Below, piece after piece: positions 35,787 to 45,241 of a DNA stretch of 64,000 nucleotides. Made by a program: the position numbers and the translations under genes. Under the pieces are notes generated by a model. The model saw only the letters and a list, made by a program, of their open reading frames with translations, made no database searches and was not told where the DNA came from. Every line of letters begins with the position of its first letter. The first letter of the stretch is position 1. Source of the DNA: Halanaerobium saccharolyticum subsp. saccharolyticum DSM 6643 (GTDB lineage Bacteria > Bacillota > Halanaerobiia > Halanaerobiales > Halanaerobiaceae); contig NZ_CAUI01000023.1 of NCBI RefSeq assembly GCF_000350165.1, positions 659,183 to 723,182 on the forward strand. Reading direction: 5' to 3'.

Positions 35787-36395
35787 TTAATTATTAATAA
35801 AAACACTTAAAATTTCCATTAAATTATGCTCGGTTATATATAATTCGTCAAAAGCTAAGTTGTCTGCCAATTTTTCTAATTTATGTATCTCACAATCAAA
35901 TTTTTCTTCTAAAAATTCGAGATTTTTATTTTGAGCATAGTTATTATATATTAAGCATTCTTTTTGATGCCAGGAGAATTTAATTTTATCTATTAAAAGT
36001 AGTGCACTATTTAAACTTTTATTTATTAATTCGTTATCTGTTGAAATATAACTTTTGAATTTTCTATTTTGACCAATGAAATCTAATATCTTTTCAGTTT
36101 CATTAAATAGGTCTTTTTTATTTTCAGGATATTTACCAGGCTCAACTTCAGTAATAGTAATTGCCAACCTTATTTTCAATGGTAATAAAACTGCTCTTAA
36201 CTCTCTTAAAAAATCAATGAGATTTAAATTTTCATTAAATATTCCCTGAATTTCATCTCCCTTAACTATTTCAAATTTACTTATTACAGCCTCAGGATAA
36301 TTTATTCTATCAACTTTTTCTGCAAAGACTTCTCTAAAATTATCAACCTTCTTGGACTTAATAATATCCCCTTTGATTGTTATGTATTTATTCAT
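35787..36395 (-). CDS. SatD-family protein
   Basis: About 202 residues, starting MNKYITIKGDIIKSKKVDNF. That start, with VKGDEIQGIF near residue 48, fits the SatD family, which was first seen beside an SRP-related locus in streptococci; its function is not known. I chose ATG at 36395, preceded by GAGGTGA; an in-frame upstream start at 36446 would overlap the citrate synthase gene. No membrane segment. Confidence 0.75.
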   Translation of the reverse strand: MNKYITIKGDIIKSKKVDNFREVFAEKVDRINYPEAVISKFEIVKGDEIQGIFNENLNLIDFLRELRAVLLPLKIRLAITITEVEPGKYPENKKDLFNETEKILDFIGQNRKFKSYISTDNELINKSLNSALLLIDKIKFSWHQKECLIYNNYAQNKNLEFLEEKFDCEIHKLEKLADNLAFDELYITEHNLMEILSVFINN

Positions 36396-36420
36396 CAAAT
36401 TCACCTCTGAAATATACTTT

Positions 36421-37776
36421 TTATCTAATTGTACATTTTTCTTCATTTTTCAATGACTTATATGCCGGACGAATTATCTTATGGTCACTAACTAACTGCT
36501 CAATTCGATGAGCACACCAACTGGCAACTCTAGCTGTAGCAAATAAAGGAGTAAATAATTCTTCTGGAATATTTAATAATTGGTAGACAAAACCAGAATA
36601 AAGATCTACATTTGCACATATTTCACAATCTTCTCCCCGTTCTTCTTTAAATATTTCTTTGGTTAAACTTTCAATATTATCATAGAGTTCAAATTCCTGC
36701 AGTCTGCCTTTGGCTGCAGCTAATTCTTTTGATTTTCTTTTCAAAATCACAGCTCTGGGATCACTTTTTGTATAAACAGCATGACCCATCCCATAAATCA
36801 GACCTTTTTGATCAAAAACTTCGCCTTTTAAGATTTTTTTCAAATATTTTTTTAACTCTTTTTTATCTGAATAATTATCAAGATTATCTTTAATGTTATC
36901 TACCATGGCTTTCACTCTTAGATTAGCACCACCATGTTTGGGTCCTTTAAGACTCCCCACAGCTGCGCCAACAGCAGAATATGTATCAGTACCACTTGAA
37001 GAAACAACATGGGTTGTAAAAGCAGAGTTATTACCTCCACCATGTTCAGCATGTAAAATTAACAATAAATCCAGTGTATCTTTTTCAAGCTGAGTATATT
37101 CATTATTAGCTCTAATCATATGTAAGATATTAGCAGCTGTCCCCAGTTCGTTTTTCGGATTATGTAGATATAAACTCTGATCATCAAAGTAATGTGCTTT
37201 AGCCTGAAAACCATAAGATATAATTGTTGGAAATCTGGCAATTAACTTTAAACTTTGAATTAAAATTCTATCAATATCAAGACAATCAGGCTTTTCATCA
37301 TAAGAATAAAGAACAAGTATTGCTCGCTGAAGTTTGTTCATTACGTCTCTACTAGGACTTTTCAAAATTGTATTTTCAGTAAAATGTGTCGGTAATTTTC
37401 TAAAACCATCTAAAATCGCATTAAATTTCTTCAATTCTTCCTCATCAGGCATTTCCCCAAATAATAATAGATAAACTATACTCTCAAAACCAAACTCTCC
37501 TGTATTTTTTACTAACTCCTCGATTTCTATATCTCTGTAGAATAGTTTCCCCTCAATGGAAGTCTTAACCCCATCACAATAAGTATAGCCGTGAACTGAA
37601 CCAATTTTAGTAAAGCCAACAACTACTCCAGTCCCATCTGAATTTCTAAGCCCCTGCTTAATATCATATTGTTTATAATATTTTTTACCAATTTTGTTAA
37701 CCTCTTCTACTCTAACTGCTCTCTCCTCAAGCCAATCTTCTTTTAAATCTCTGATTAACCAATCTTTAGTATCCAC
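36421..37776 (-). CDS. gltA: Citrate synthase
   Basis: Condenses acetyl-CoA with oxaloacetate. Catalytic residues are visible: His in LHAEHGGGNNSAF (about 244), His in YGMGHAVYTKSDPRA (about 330) and Asp in CANVDLYSGFVYQ (about 389). At about 451 residues it matches the longer citrate synthase type of anaerobic Firmicutes. I chose GTG at 37776, nine bases after GAGG; an upstream TTG at 37791 has no ribosome binding site. Methylcitrate activity is not excluded. It follows the S41 peptidase gene almost without a gap. Confidence 0.92.
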   Translation of the reverse strand: MDTKDWLIRDLKEDWLEERAVRVEEVNKIGKKYYKQYDIKQGLRNSDGTGVVVGFTKIGSVHGYTYCDGVKTSIEGKLFYRDIEIEELVKNTGEFGFESIVYLLLFGEMPDEEELKKFNAILDGFRKLPTHFTENTILKSPSRDVMNKLQRAILVLYSYDEKPDCLDIDRILIQSLKLIARFPTIISYGFQAKAHYFDDQSLYLHNPKNELGTAANILHMIRANNEYTQLEKDTLDLLLILHAEHGGGNNSAFTTHVVSSSGTDTYSAVGAAVGSLKGPKHGGANLRVKAMVDNIKDNLDNYSDKKELKKYLKKILKGEVFDQKGLIYGMGHAVYTKSDPRAVILKRKSKELAAAKGRLQEFELYDNIESLTKEIFKEERGEDCEICANVDLYSGFVYQLLNIPEELFTPLFATARVASWCAHRIEQLVSDHKIIRPAYKSLKNEEKCTIR

Positions 37777-37792
37777 TTTCTCACTCCTCAAT

Positions 37793-39046
37793 TTAATCTA
37801 TAGTAGTAATTAGTTTTAAAACTGTATCTCTACCATTTAAAAAATCTTCAAATCCTGTTTCTACAGTAATATCTGGATAAAGAGCATCGGGGTCAATATT
37901 TTCGAGTAATTTAAAATATTTAGTGGAATAACTAACTTTTAGATCAGTATTAGGAAGATTAAAAGCCCTTACTTCTCCAAAATGATTAGGTTTTCCCATA
38001 GTAGCTGTACCAATTAAATAAGCATCAAGTTGATTCTTAAAATCAAGAGCATTGATTATTGCTGATGAAAATGTATTAGGGCCAATAATAACATAAGTAT
38101 CAAATTGATCTTTGTATTTATTTAATTCAGCTGCAAATTGAGTCCCCTGCCTTGAGTCTCCTCCAGAATTATGTCTTAAGTCAATTACAAATTTTTCAAT
38201 TTCTTTATTTTCAATAGAATGAAAGATTTTATTTTTTTGCTCAGAAAAAGATGGTAATTCTGGCTTAGGCCGCTTATGTTTTTTTGCCAACTCTCTGCTC
38301 CAGCAGCTATTATATTGGAAATATAATATTTTTTCTGTTTCTAGATACTTAGACCAAAATAATTTATTTGAATTTGAAAGGGCAATATTATTTTGATAAT
38401 CTAGATAAATTAAATCATCAGCATTTTTATAAATATTTTCAATATTTTTTGCTGCAAATGAAATTTTAAGCTGACTATCACCTTCATTAAAAATAAACTC
38501 ATTTTTTTGATCAATAATCTCTAAATAACTTAAAACTTCTTTTAAATTTAGAAATGAAGTGAGTTTATATTCTAACGCATATTGATTATCAGCTGTGATT
38601 AGTGAAGAAAATTTATTTTTTAAATCTGATGGACTATAACCGTTAATTGAAATTAATTTTGCCCCTAAAATCTCCTTATATTTTTTATCTACTGCTCTAA
38701 CTCGATAGCCATCAGCAAACTTTTTAAAATAAACTGGATAATATTTTTTAAAAAACCGAGTATTATCAACAGCAGTATGACTATCTCCAATTTTAGTAAA
38801 CAGTTCTGCCAATCTTAAACTAATGTCAAGATTAGAAAGTTTTGGTAAATCAGCTTTGATTTTTTCTAATTCACTTTTAAATTCTTCTTTTTTAAGCTTG
38901 AAAAATAAATTTTTATGACGGGCAGGCAGCTCTTTTTCTAAATAATTGAGATCCTGCAGCCATTCTTCTTTTGTAAATTCTACTGCAGATACTAAACTGC
39001 TGCAAATTATTAAAATCATTAGAAATACCAAAACTATCTTTTTCAT
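37793..39046 (-). CDS. Secreted S41-family peptidase-like protein
   Basis: 417 residues with a clear signal peptide (KKIVLVFLMILIICSSLVSA). The core resembles the tail-specific protease fold: GDSHTAVD near residue 90, VIDLRHNSGGDSRQG near 270 and GPNTFSSAIINALDF near 305, whose Ser is the likely nucleophile. There is no recognisable PDZ domain with GLGF-type loop, and the lysine of the dyad is not certain. Substrate unknown. It lies between homoserine dehydrogenase and citrate synthase, all on the minus strand. Confidence 0.83.
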   Translation of the reverse strand: MKKIVLVFLMILIICSSLVSAVEFTKEEWLQDLNYLEKELPARHKNLFFKLKKEEFKSELEKIKADLPKLSNLDISLRLAELFTKIGDSHTAVDNTRFFKKYYPVYFKKFADGYRVRAVDKKYKEILGAKLISINGYSPSDLKNKFSSLITADNQYALEYKLTSFLNLKEVLSYLEIIDQKNEFIFNEGDSQLKISFAAKNIENIYKNADDLIYLDYQNNIALSNSNKLFWSKYLETEKILYFQYNSCWSRELAKKHKRPKPELPSFSEQKNKIFHSIENKEIEKFVIDLRHNSGGDSRQGTQFAAELNKYKDQFDTYVIIGPNTFSSAIINALDFKNQLDAYLIGTATMGKPNHFGEVRAFNLPNTDLKVSYSTKYFKLLENIDPDALYPDITVETGFEDFLNGRDTVLKLITTID

Positions 39047-39075
39047 AAAAGGAGCCTCCAGAATTCAGCTAAAAG

Positions 39076-40359
39076 TTAAATATCATTTTCTACTCTGATA
39101 ACACTTTTTATTTCAATTACATCATCCAGCTCTTTAATTTCATTTAATGATTTTTCCAAATCTTTTTCCTTAACATGATGAGTAATAAAAACTAAAGGTA
39201 CAACCGGATTATCTTTTTGTTTCTGAAGAACTGAAGCCAAACTAACATTATTGTCACCAAAAATTTTAGCAATATGAGCCATAACTCCAGGTTTATCCTC
39301 AACTTCAAGACGCAGATAAAAACTATTTTCTATTTCATCAATCTTCGTTACATTACTTTCTAAAAATGAATCCATTCTCTGAACTTCGCGCTGATTATAA
39401 TTAATATCTTTTGCAACCTGAATAATATCAGCAGTTACAGCACTTCCTGTAGGCATCTGGCCTGCGCCTCTAGCTGTAGACATTACCTGACCAACTGCAT
39501 CACCATGGAGATAAACACAGTTATATGTACCATTAATCATAGCAATCGGATGATCTTCAGGGATAAAAGCTGGATGAACCCTGATATCTACACCATCATT
39601 TCCATTTTTAGCAATTGCTAAAAGTTTAATTACATATCCCATTTCGTGTGCCAGCTCTAAATCAGTACTTTTAATCTCTCTAATACCCTCAACATAAACA
39701 TCTCTCACATCTACAAATCTTTCAAAAGCAAGCGAAGATAAAATAGTTATTTTATAAGCTGCATCATGACCATCTATATCTGAACTGGGATCTGCTTCTG
39801 CAAAACCAAGATCTTGAGCATTTTTTAATGATTCATCAAAGTCTTTTTTGTTTTTACTCATATCTGTTAAAATATAATTTGTGGTTCCATTTAAAATACC
39901 ATAAATTTTTTCTATTCTATTAGCAGCGAGGGAATTCTGAAGCGGTCTTATAATTGGAAGTCCTCCCGCCACACTTCCTTCGTAACAAACCTGTGCATCA
40001 TTTTCATCAGCTTTTCTAAATATTCTTTTCCCATATTTTGCAATTACAAGTTTATTAGCTGTTACAATGCTTTTACCATTTTCTATTGACCGCATAATAT
40101 AATCATATGCTGGCTGTTCACCACCAATTAATTCTACAACAATATCAATCTCTGGATTATTAATAATGTCTTCAGCATTGTCAGTTAATAAATTTTTATC
40201 AATTTCAATATCTCTTTCTTTATCAAGGTTGTTAACCAATATTTTTATAATTTTAACCTCAGTTCCAACCTTATTTTTAATATTTTCAGCATTTTTTTCT
40301 AAAATCTTCACTACTCCACTACCAACTGTTCCTAATCCTAAAATACCTAATTTAAGCAA
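39076..40359 (-). CDS. hom: Homoserine dehydrogenase
   Basis: Reduces aspartate semialdehyde to homoserine, the branch to threonine and methionine. The NAD(P) site GLGTVGSGVV is at about 7-16, ANKLVIAKYG and YEGSVAGGLPII mark the nucleotide and substrate regions, DGHDAAYKI the catalytic core, and a C-terminal ACT domain (LEVEDKPGVMAHIAKIFG, about 350-427) suggests threonine feedback. At 427 residues it is the usual length. The TTG start follows GGAGGG. No other aspartate-pathway gene is adjacent. Confidence 0.95.
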   Translation of the reverse strand: MLKLGILGLGTVGSGVVKILEKNAENIKNKVGTEVKIIKILVNNLDKERDIEIDKNLLTDNAEDIINNPEIDIVVELIGGEQPAYDYIMRSIENGKSIVTANKLVIAKYGKRIFRKADENDAQVCYEGSVAGGLPIIRPLQNSLAANRIEKIYGILNGTTNYILTDMSKNKKDFDESLKNAQDLGFAEADPSSDIDGHDAAYKITILSSLAFERFVDVRDVYVEGIREIKSTDLELAHEMGYVIKLLAIAKNGNDGVDIRVHPAFIPEDHPIAMINGTYNCVYLHGDAVGQVMSTARGAGQMPTGSAVTADIIQVAKDINYNQREVQRMDSFLESNVTKIDEIENSFYLRLEVEDKPGVMAHIAKIFGDNNVSLASVLQKQKDNPVVPLVFITHHVKEKDLEKSLNEIKELDDVIEIKSVIRVENDI

Positions 40360-40501
40360 TTTTATACCCTCCTATGATCTTATATCTCTTTCTACTATAT
40401 TCTCTATTATTAAACATTATATCAAGGAGTTATTAAATTGTCGACCTTTCGAGAAAAATTATAGTTAAAATTGATATAATGTAGTCAAAGATACAATTAT
40501 C

Positions 40502-40520
40502 GAAAATAATAATCATTACT
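40502..40520 (+). promoter_or_regulatory. Fur-box-like site upstream of fasciclin 1
   Basis: GAAAATAATAATCATTACT matches the classical 19-base Fur consensus GATAATGATAATCATTATC at 15 positions by my count. It abuts the -35 element. The surrounding 50 bases are repeated at the second fasciclin gene. Confidence 0.55.
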
Positions 40521-40521
40521 G

Positions 40522-40563
40522 TTGACAAAAATATTAAGTTGTGCTATATTAAGTTTAGCACAA
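40522..40563 (+). promoter_or_regulatory. Promoter and overlapping dyad of fasciclin 1
   Basis: TTGACA, 17-base spacer, TATATT. A second dyad, TTGTGCT-N11-AGCACAA (40539-40563), spans the -10 and could be another operator; it is not shared with fasciclin 2. Confidence 0.65.
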
Positions 40564-40595
40564 TATAATTGACAAATAATAAGGAGGAAATTCAA

Positions 40596-41108
40596 ATGAA
40601 AAAAGTTTTATTTAATTCCAAGATGATGGTTTCTTTAGTGATGGTTTTGGCATTAATTTTTTCTCTTAATCTAATGGTTTTAGCTGATGGACATGGTGGG
40701 GGACCTGATGTAATAGATGTAGCTTTAGAAGCAGATGATTTTAATACTTTAGCAACTGCACTTACTGAAGCTGAATTAATATCAACTCTTAAAGGGGACG
40801 GACCATTTACAGTTTTTGCACCAACAGATGCAGCTTTTGCAGCACTACCAGAAGGAGTTTTAGATGGCTTATTAGCTGATAAAGAACAGCTAACAGATGT
40901 TCTTTTATACCATGTAGTATCCGGCAAAGTAATGGCAGAAGATGTTTTAGAAATGGATGGAGCAATGGTAGAAACAGTACTTGGAGAAGACATTGAAATT
41001 TCAATTAAAGATGGTATGGTTTATATAAATGATGCTCAGGTTACAACAACAGATATTGAAGCAAGCAATGGTGTTATTCATGTTATCGATACTGTTTTAG
41101 TACCTTAA
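40596..41108 (+). CDS. Secreted fasciclin-domain protein 1
   Basis: About 170 residues: a signal peptide (hydrophobic stretch ending LMVLADG near residue 30) and a single FAS1 domain, with [36 protein letters not shown] and [13 protein letters not shown] as the conserved H1 and H2 segments. FAS1 domains mediate adhesion or matrix binding; acidic composition suits a saline outside environment. ATG at 40596 follows AAGGAGG. It is closely similar to the protein at 56913 and shares its upstream region, so the two are a duplicated pair. Monocistronic, with its own terminator. Confidence 0.93.
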   Translation: MKKVLFNSKMMVSLVMVLALIFSLNLMVLADGHGGGPDVIDVALEADDFNTLATALTEAELISTLKGDGPFTVFAPTDAAFAALPEGVLDGLLADKEQLTDVLLYHVVSGKVMAEDVLEMDGAMVETVLGEDIEISIKDGMVYINDAQVTTTDIEASNGVIHVIDTVLVP

Positions 41109-41145
41109 ACAATTTCAGATAAATTATTTAAGCTATTAAATCATA

Positions 41146-41177
41146 AAACTCTTCTCGTAATTGAGAAGAGTTTTTTT
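41146..41177 (+). terminator. Terminator of fasciclin 1
   Basis: Stem AAACTCTTCTC/GAGAAGAGTTT with a following T-run; it also serves the convergent TraB gene. Confidence 0.85.
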
Positions 41178-41205
41178 ATGATAATTTTTATTTTTTACTA
41201 TCAAA

Positions 41206-42375
41206 TTAAAAGTTGAAAAATTCCAGAAAGGTTCGAATTACACTGGCTCCACCAACAGCTGTCCCAATCACACTTCCTAAATTAGCTAAAATAACAATTA
41301 AGAGTATATGTGTTACCTTATTCGTATAAATTTCTTTAATACTTATACCTTGAGAAAGTTTCTGAAAATCTTTAACCTGCGGTTTTTTCAGATAAGCTTC
41401 TGCTAATCCAGCAAACCAACCAGCTGCCAGCGCTGGATTTAAAGAACTTAAAGGTGCCACTACAAAAGCAGTTAATATAGTTAAAATATGGCCCCTACCC
41501 AAAAGTACACCTAAAGCTGATAAAGATCCATTCCAGATAATCCAGGCCTTAGTAACTTCAATTCCTGTACTAATATTATTAATAAAACTTGAAATTATTA
41601 TAACTAAAATTACTGCTGGGATTCCCCAGGAAAATATTTTCCCCCATTTAGGTTTTTTCGGTAATTCCGTTATTTTTGACAAATTTTGTTCTTTGTAAAT
41701 TTCCTTTTTAACTCCTGGTACATGTGCTGCACCTAAAACTGCAACAATTTTATCGCCCGAGGCATTTTTTATCTTATTTGCTAAAAATTGATCTCTTTCA
41801 TCAAGTAAATGTTTTTTAATACCAGGAAATGATTTTCCCATTTCTTCCAACATCATATTTAAAGCATCACCATTTTTTAATTCATCAAGTTCTTCTTCAG
41901 TTATTTCTTCGTCTACAAATAGCATAGAAATTATTTGAACAATCAATTTTAACTTTTCCCAAAGCCCTAAACCTCGCCAGACCCTTTTAAAAGTAATTTG
42001 AATATTTCTATCAGCAAGTACCAATTCTGCCCCAATTTCCTTGGCAGATTCAATACCCTGTCTCATTTCTTCACCAGCACTAATACCTAATTTTTCAGCC
42101 ATTCGACTCTGAAAAGAACTAATAATTAAATTAACAAGTAATAACAAAGATTTTTTTTGTTTTATCACCTGAAAAATATTCATTTCACTCCATTTATCTT
42201 CATCGTTAATCGAACTGTATCTTTCTGCATCTAGTTCAACACAAACACTGTCAGGTTGTTCCGTTTCTATAACTTCTTTAACCTGTTCCGCACTCTTTTT
42301 GGAAATATGAGCAGTTGGAATTAAAATTATCTCTTTACCAGCATACTCAAGTCTTTGAATATTATCTTCGTCCAT
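41206..42375 (-). CDS. TraB/PrgY-family membrane protein
   Basis: 389 residues. The N-terminal TraB domain (ILIPTAHISKKSAEQVKEVIETEQPDSVCVELDAERY cut short here: core motifs are PTAHISK and ELDAERY, and later VAVLGAAHVPG near 215) is followed by four or five membrane helices from about 245. The related PrgY protein limits peptide pheromone activity in enterococci and the fold belongs to a putative membrane protease group; its role here is unknown. It precedes no peptide gene directly, though a 30-residue peptide lies 2.5 kb upstream. Confidence 0.87.
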   Translation of the reverse strand: MDEDNIQRLEYAGKEIILIPTAHISKKSAEQVKEVIETEQPDSVCVELDAERYSSINDEDKWSEMNIFQVIKQKKSLLLLVNLIISSFQSRMAEKLGISAGEEMRQGIESAKEIGAELVLADRNIQITFKRVWRGLGLWEKLKLIVQIISMLFVDEEITEEELDELKNGDALNMMLEEMGKSFPGIKKHLLDERDQFLANKIKNASGDKIVAVLGAAHVPGVKKEIYKEQNLSKITELPKKPKWGKIFSWGIPAVILVIIISSFINNISTGIEVTKAWIIWNGSLSALGVLLGRGHILTILTAFVVAPLSSLNPALAAGWFAGLAEAYLKKPQVKDFQKLSQGISIKEIYTNKVTHILLIVILANLGSVIGTAVGGASVIRTFLEFFNF

Positions 42376-42435
42376 AAAAACAGCTCCTTCTTAAAATTCT
42401 CTCACTTACTTATTATATCATTAATGAAAGAATTA

Positions 42436-43260
42436 TCAAAAAAACTTATTGGTAAAAAAATCATAGACTCGATCAGGAAGCAGCCAGCGAAAAAATATAA
42501 TAAGTTTTGCATGAGTTGGAACTGCGTATCTCGCTTTAGGATGAGAACTTTCAGCTGCTCTTATAATTGCTGAAGCAACAACAGCTGGTTCTGCTGCCAT
42601 CCCATGATCACCATACATTTCTTTATATTTTGAAGCTTTTCTTTGAGCATGTTTTTGATAAATACCGTTTCCTGAAGTTTTCATTAAATTTTCACCAGCT
42701 GTTTTAGCCCAGTTAGTCTCAATTGCTCCTGGTTCAATTAAAATAACATCAATCCCAAATTCTTTTAATTCATTTCTAAGACAATCACTCAAACCTTCAA
42801 GAGCAAATTTGCTGGCATGATACCAACCTCCAAGAGGAGTCCATATTTTACCCGCAATAGAAGATATATTGATAATTTTTCCCATCTTATTTTCTCTCAT
42901 TTTTGGAATTACTAATTTTGTCAATTCTGATAAACCAAATAAATTTACTTCAAATTGTCTTTTCACTTCTTCTAAAGGGACTTCTTCAACAGCGCCATAG
43001 GCTCCATAACCAGCATTATTTATTAGAATATCAATTCTTCCTTCTCGACTTATAATTTCATTTATACAATTTTCTCTCATCTCAGCTTCGGTAATATCCA
43101 TTAAAATATAATGACCATTCTCATAATTATTTAAATATTGTAGTTTTGCTTCAGTTCTGGCGGCACCATAAACTATATAATCTTTTTCTAAAAATTTTTT
43201 TGCAGTAGAGCGACCAATACCACTAGAAGCACCAGTTATTAAAACTATTTTTTGAGTCAC
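42436..43260 (-). CDS. Short-chain dehydrogenase/reductase
   Basis: NAD(P)-dependent oxidoreductase of the classical SDR type, 274 residues: TGASSGIGRSTAKKF at about 8-22, NNAGYGAYG near 84, the active-site Ser in NISSIAG near 138 and YHASKFALEG near 152. The substrate cannot be read from sequence. Cotranscription with the TraB gene 60 bases downstream is possible. Confidence 0.92.
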   Translation of the reverse strand: MTQKIVLITGASSGIGRSTAKKFLEKDYIVYGAARTEAKLQYLNNYENGHYILMDITEAEMRENCINEIISREGRIDILINNAGYGAYGAVEEVPLEEVKRQFEVNLFGLSELTKLVIPKMRENKMGKIINISSIAGKIWTPLGGWYHASKFALEGLSDCLRNELKEFGIDVILIEPGAIETNWAKTAGENLMKTSGNGIYQKHAQRKASKYKEMYGDHGMAAEPAVVASAIIRAAESSHPKARYAVPTHAKLIIFFRWLLPDRVYDFFTNKFF

Positions 43261-43320
43261 AATTGACCTCCTAAATTAATTTCTTTGCAAAAAAACTATC
43301 TTTACTATTCTTCTTTCTTA

Positions 43321-43959
43321 TTATTTTTCTTCATTCTTTCTAAAATTTTCTACTTCTTCTGAAAGTGTGTTGAATTCTCGATCTGCTATTTCCAGCATAC
43401 CGGCCAGTGCATAAAATCGCCTCTGTAGGTATTTGGGAAGTTTACCCTTAAATTTATAATTGCGATCATGTTCGATTTCTGCCCAGGCATGCTGTAAAAT
43501 GCTTCTAATTTGTATTTCAAATTTTACTCCTGCAAAGCCCTCAAGTTCTGTAGCAGCTATTTTATCACTACTTAATTCTGCTATGTAGTGAATTGATTTA
43601 TAACCCATCTTATCAGCATCAAGTAAATCAGATTTATCTTCACTTCTTTCATAATCAATTTTAAATAAATCTTTAATAATATCACTTATTTGATGAATTT
43701 CCTTTTCAAATAATGTAATAATTCTTATCCCAACTAAATCAGTTATCTCCTTAACTGGATTTTCATATTTTTCACGCAGGGCTTTATTTCTAAAGCTATT
43801 AACAGATTTAACTCTGCTTTCTATACTGTGAAAAGTTATATCATTTTCTTTTAAAGCTTCTCTTAAAATAACCTCTACTTCTGCTTTTAAATTCAAATAT
43901 TTATGTCTCTCTTTTTCATACCATTTAACTGCTTCATTTACTTTTTTTCTATTTGCCAT
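43321..43959 (-). CDS. Small alarmone synthetase-like (RelA/SpoT nucleotidyltransferase domain) protein
   Basis: About 212 residues with only the synthetase domain: ESRVKSVNSFRNKALREKY, DLVGIRIITLFEKE (metal Asp), MGYKSIHYIAEL and FEIQIRSILQHAWAEIEHD. There is no HD hydrolase, TGS or ACT domain, so it would make (p)ppGpp or a related alarmone constitutively. ATG at 43959 follows GGGGGG; an in-frame TTG at 43974 would start within it. A stand-alone HD protein of the matching hydrolase type lies at 45929. Confidence 0.88.
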   Translation of the reverse strand: MANRKKVNEAVKWYEKERHKYLNLKAEVEVILREALKENDITFHSIESRVKSVNSFRNKALREKYENPVKEITDLVGIRIITLFEKEIHQISDIIKDLFKIDYERSEDKSDLLDADKMGYKSIHYIAELSSDKIAATELEGFAGVKFEIQIRSILQHAWAEIEHDRNYKFKGKLPKYLQRRFYALAGMLEIADREFNTLSEEVENFRKNEEK

Positions 43960-44030
43960 ATTAATTCCCCCCAAATAAATGCAGTATTGATTTAATATTA
44001 AAGATTAATTATAGATTTTTAGACATTATT

Positions 44031-44702
44031 TTAATAGTCATTTTTTTTCAATTTATAATAAAGTTCAGCATTAACTGAGTCGTAATAAGGCTGTACAAAT
44101 AATATCCCTATTCCAAAAAACAGTGCACCTAAGATAAACCAGCCTAAAAATGATAAATCGAGTATAAATATATTCATTTTTTCTCCAGCAGTCATTTCTC
44201 TGCTGAGGTCAAGAACTCTATTATGATTTAGTTCCGGATTTTCAGCCAAAATATAGGGAACAAATCGGTATTCATACATCTTAATAATCCCGGGAATAAT
44301 TAATAACAGAGTCCATAAGAAAATATAAATGCCTCTAAATAATAGAGTAGTAACTATGTTTTGGTAATTTTTTTTATTAAAATATTTTAAAAGATATGAA
44401 AGATTAGAATTACCCCTACTTAACTCAATAAAATATTTTCTGCCTCCTACTTCTAAGATATAACCTAAAAATATTCTTAAAATCCAAAAAATCAAAAAGA
44501 CAAGCAAAGCAAAAAAAGCAATTTTTAACGTGAAATCATCAGTACCATTAGTAGTTCCAGTACTACCGCTGGAGCCACCTAAATCAAGTTTATTATGGCT
44601 TCCCCCTGATATAATTAAAATAAGACTTACCAAAAAAGAGTTCCAATAAAACCCTTTTAAATTTATTTTACCCTTTTCTTTGAGCTCTTTACGATTCCAC
44701 AT
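44031..44702 (-). CDS. DUF975-family membrane protein
   Basis: 223 residues starting MWNRKELKEKGKINLKGFYW, the family's hallmark start, with about four to five hydrophobic helices and YILAENPELNHNRVLDLSREMTAG near residue 150. A glycine/serine/threonine-rich loop (GGSSGSTGTTNGTDD) sits between the first helices. DUF975 function is unknown. It is upstream of the alarmone synthetase gene on the same strand. Confidence 0.85.
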   Translation of the reverse strand: MWNRKELKEKGKINLKGFYWNSFLVSLILIISGGSHNKLDLGGSSGSTGTTNGTDDFTLKIAFFALLVFLIFWILRIFLGYILEVGGRKYFIELSRGNSNLSYLLKYFNKKNYQNIVTTLLFRGIYIFLWTLLLIIPGIIKMYEYRFVPYILAENPELNHNRVLDLSREMTAGEKMNIFILDLSFLGWFILGALFFGIGILFVQPYYDSVNAELYYKLKKNDY

Positions 44703-44820
44703 CTATTTATCCCCCTTTAAAACTTGTACTTTATTAATAATTCAACGTCTTCTATAAAATTCCTTTTTAAAAACAGAAAAATCAGGCTTAGAGTAAGGAA
44801 TCCGTGCTTAAAAATAAATT

Positions 44821-44846
44821 AGACCCAACAAATTAATGTTGGGTCT
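44821..44846 (-). terminator. Terminator downstream of the 30-residue peptide gene
   Basis: Perfect 10-base stem AGACCCAACA/TGTTGGGTCT with a six-base loop; T-rich bases follow on the minus strand. Confidence 0.75.
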
Positions 44847-44883
44847 TAAAGATATAAATTATTTAATTATAGAGTTGTATAAA

Positions 44884-44976
44884 TTATGTCCACATTTGAA
44901 CTAAAAAAGCACCATAGGCTGAAATAGCACCCACAGCTGCACCTGCACCTGCAGATTTTTTCATAACATTTTTCAT
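44884..44976 (-). CDS. Putative 30-residue Gly/Ala-rich peptide
   Basis: My translation is MKNVMKKSAGAGA then AVGAISAYGAFLVQMWT: a basic start followed by a hydrophobic Gly/Ala-rich helix with GxxxG-like spacing, stop TAA. AAGGATG sits seven bases upstream of ATG. The unit has its own promoter and terminator, which is strong evidence that so short a frame is real. The composition recalls glycine-zipper membrane peptides, including type I toxins and class II bacteriocins, but no immunity gene or antitoxin RNA is evident. The rest of 44703-45241 holds only this unit and the leader of the next gene. Confidence 0.65.
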   Translation of the reverse strand: MKNVMKKSAGAGAAVGAISAYGAFLVQMWT

Positions 44977-45034
44977 GATTATCATCCTTTCTTATTTACT
45001 TATAATATTATAGGTTGTTTTTAACCATATTCAC

Positions 45035-45062
45035 ATTATATACCTTTTTTAATTACAGTCAA
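45035..45062 (-). promoter_or_regulatory. SigA promoter of the 30-residue peptide gene
   Basis: On the minus strand TTGACT, 16-base spacer, TATAAT. A small dyad GGTT/AACC (45013-45026) follows in the leader. Confidence 0.7.
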
Positions 45063-45241
45063 GTAAAATAAGATACTTTTTAAAAATTAAATTTTGTAAT
45101 GCAGGAATTACTATTATAATGTTTAATTATAATAATATAGTTACAGATTTTATAAGCAAAATATGAGATGACTTGTTGACTGGTATGGAGAATTTTTTAG
45201 ACAATTAATTATCACTAAAATTTAGAAAGGGGTTATTAATT

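Noticed and set aside
40592..41004. Long minus-strand frames opposite fasciclin 1
   Set aside because: Antisense shadows of a biased coding sequence, without ribosome binding sites or recognisable domains.
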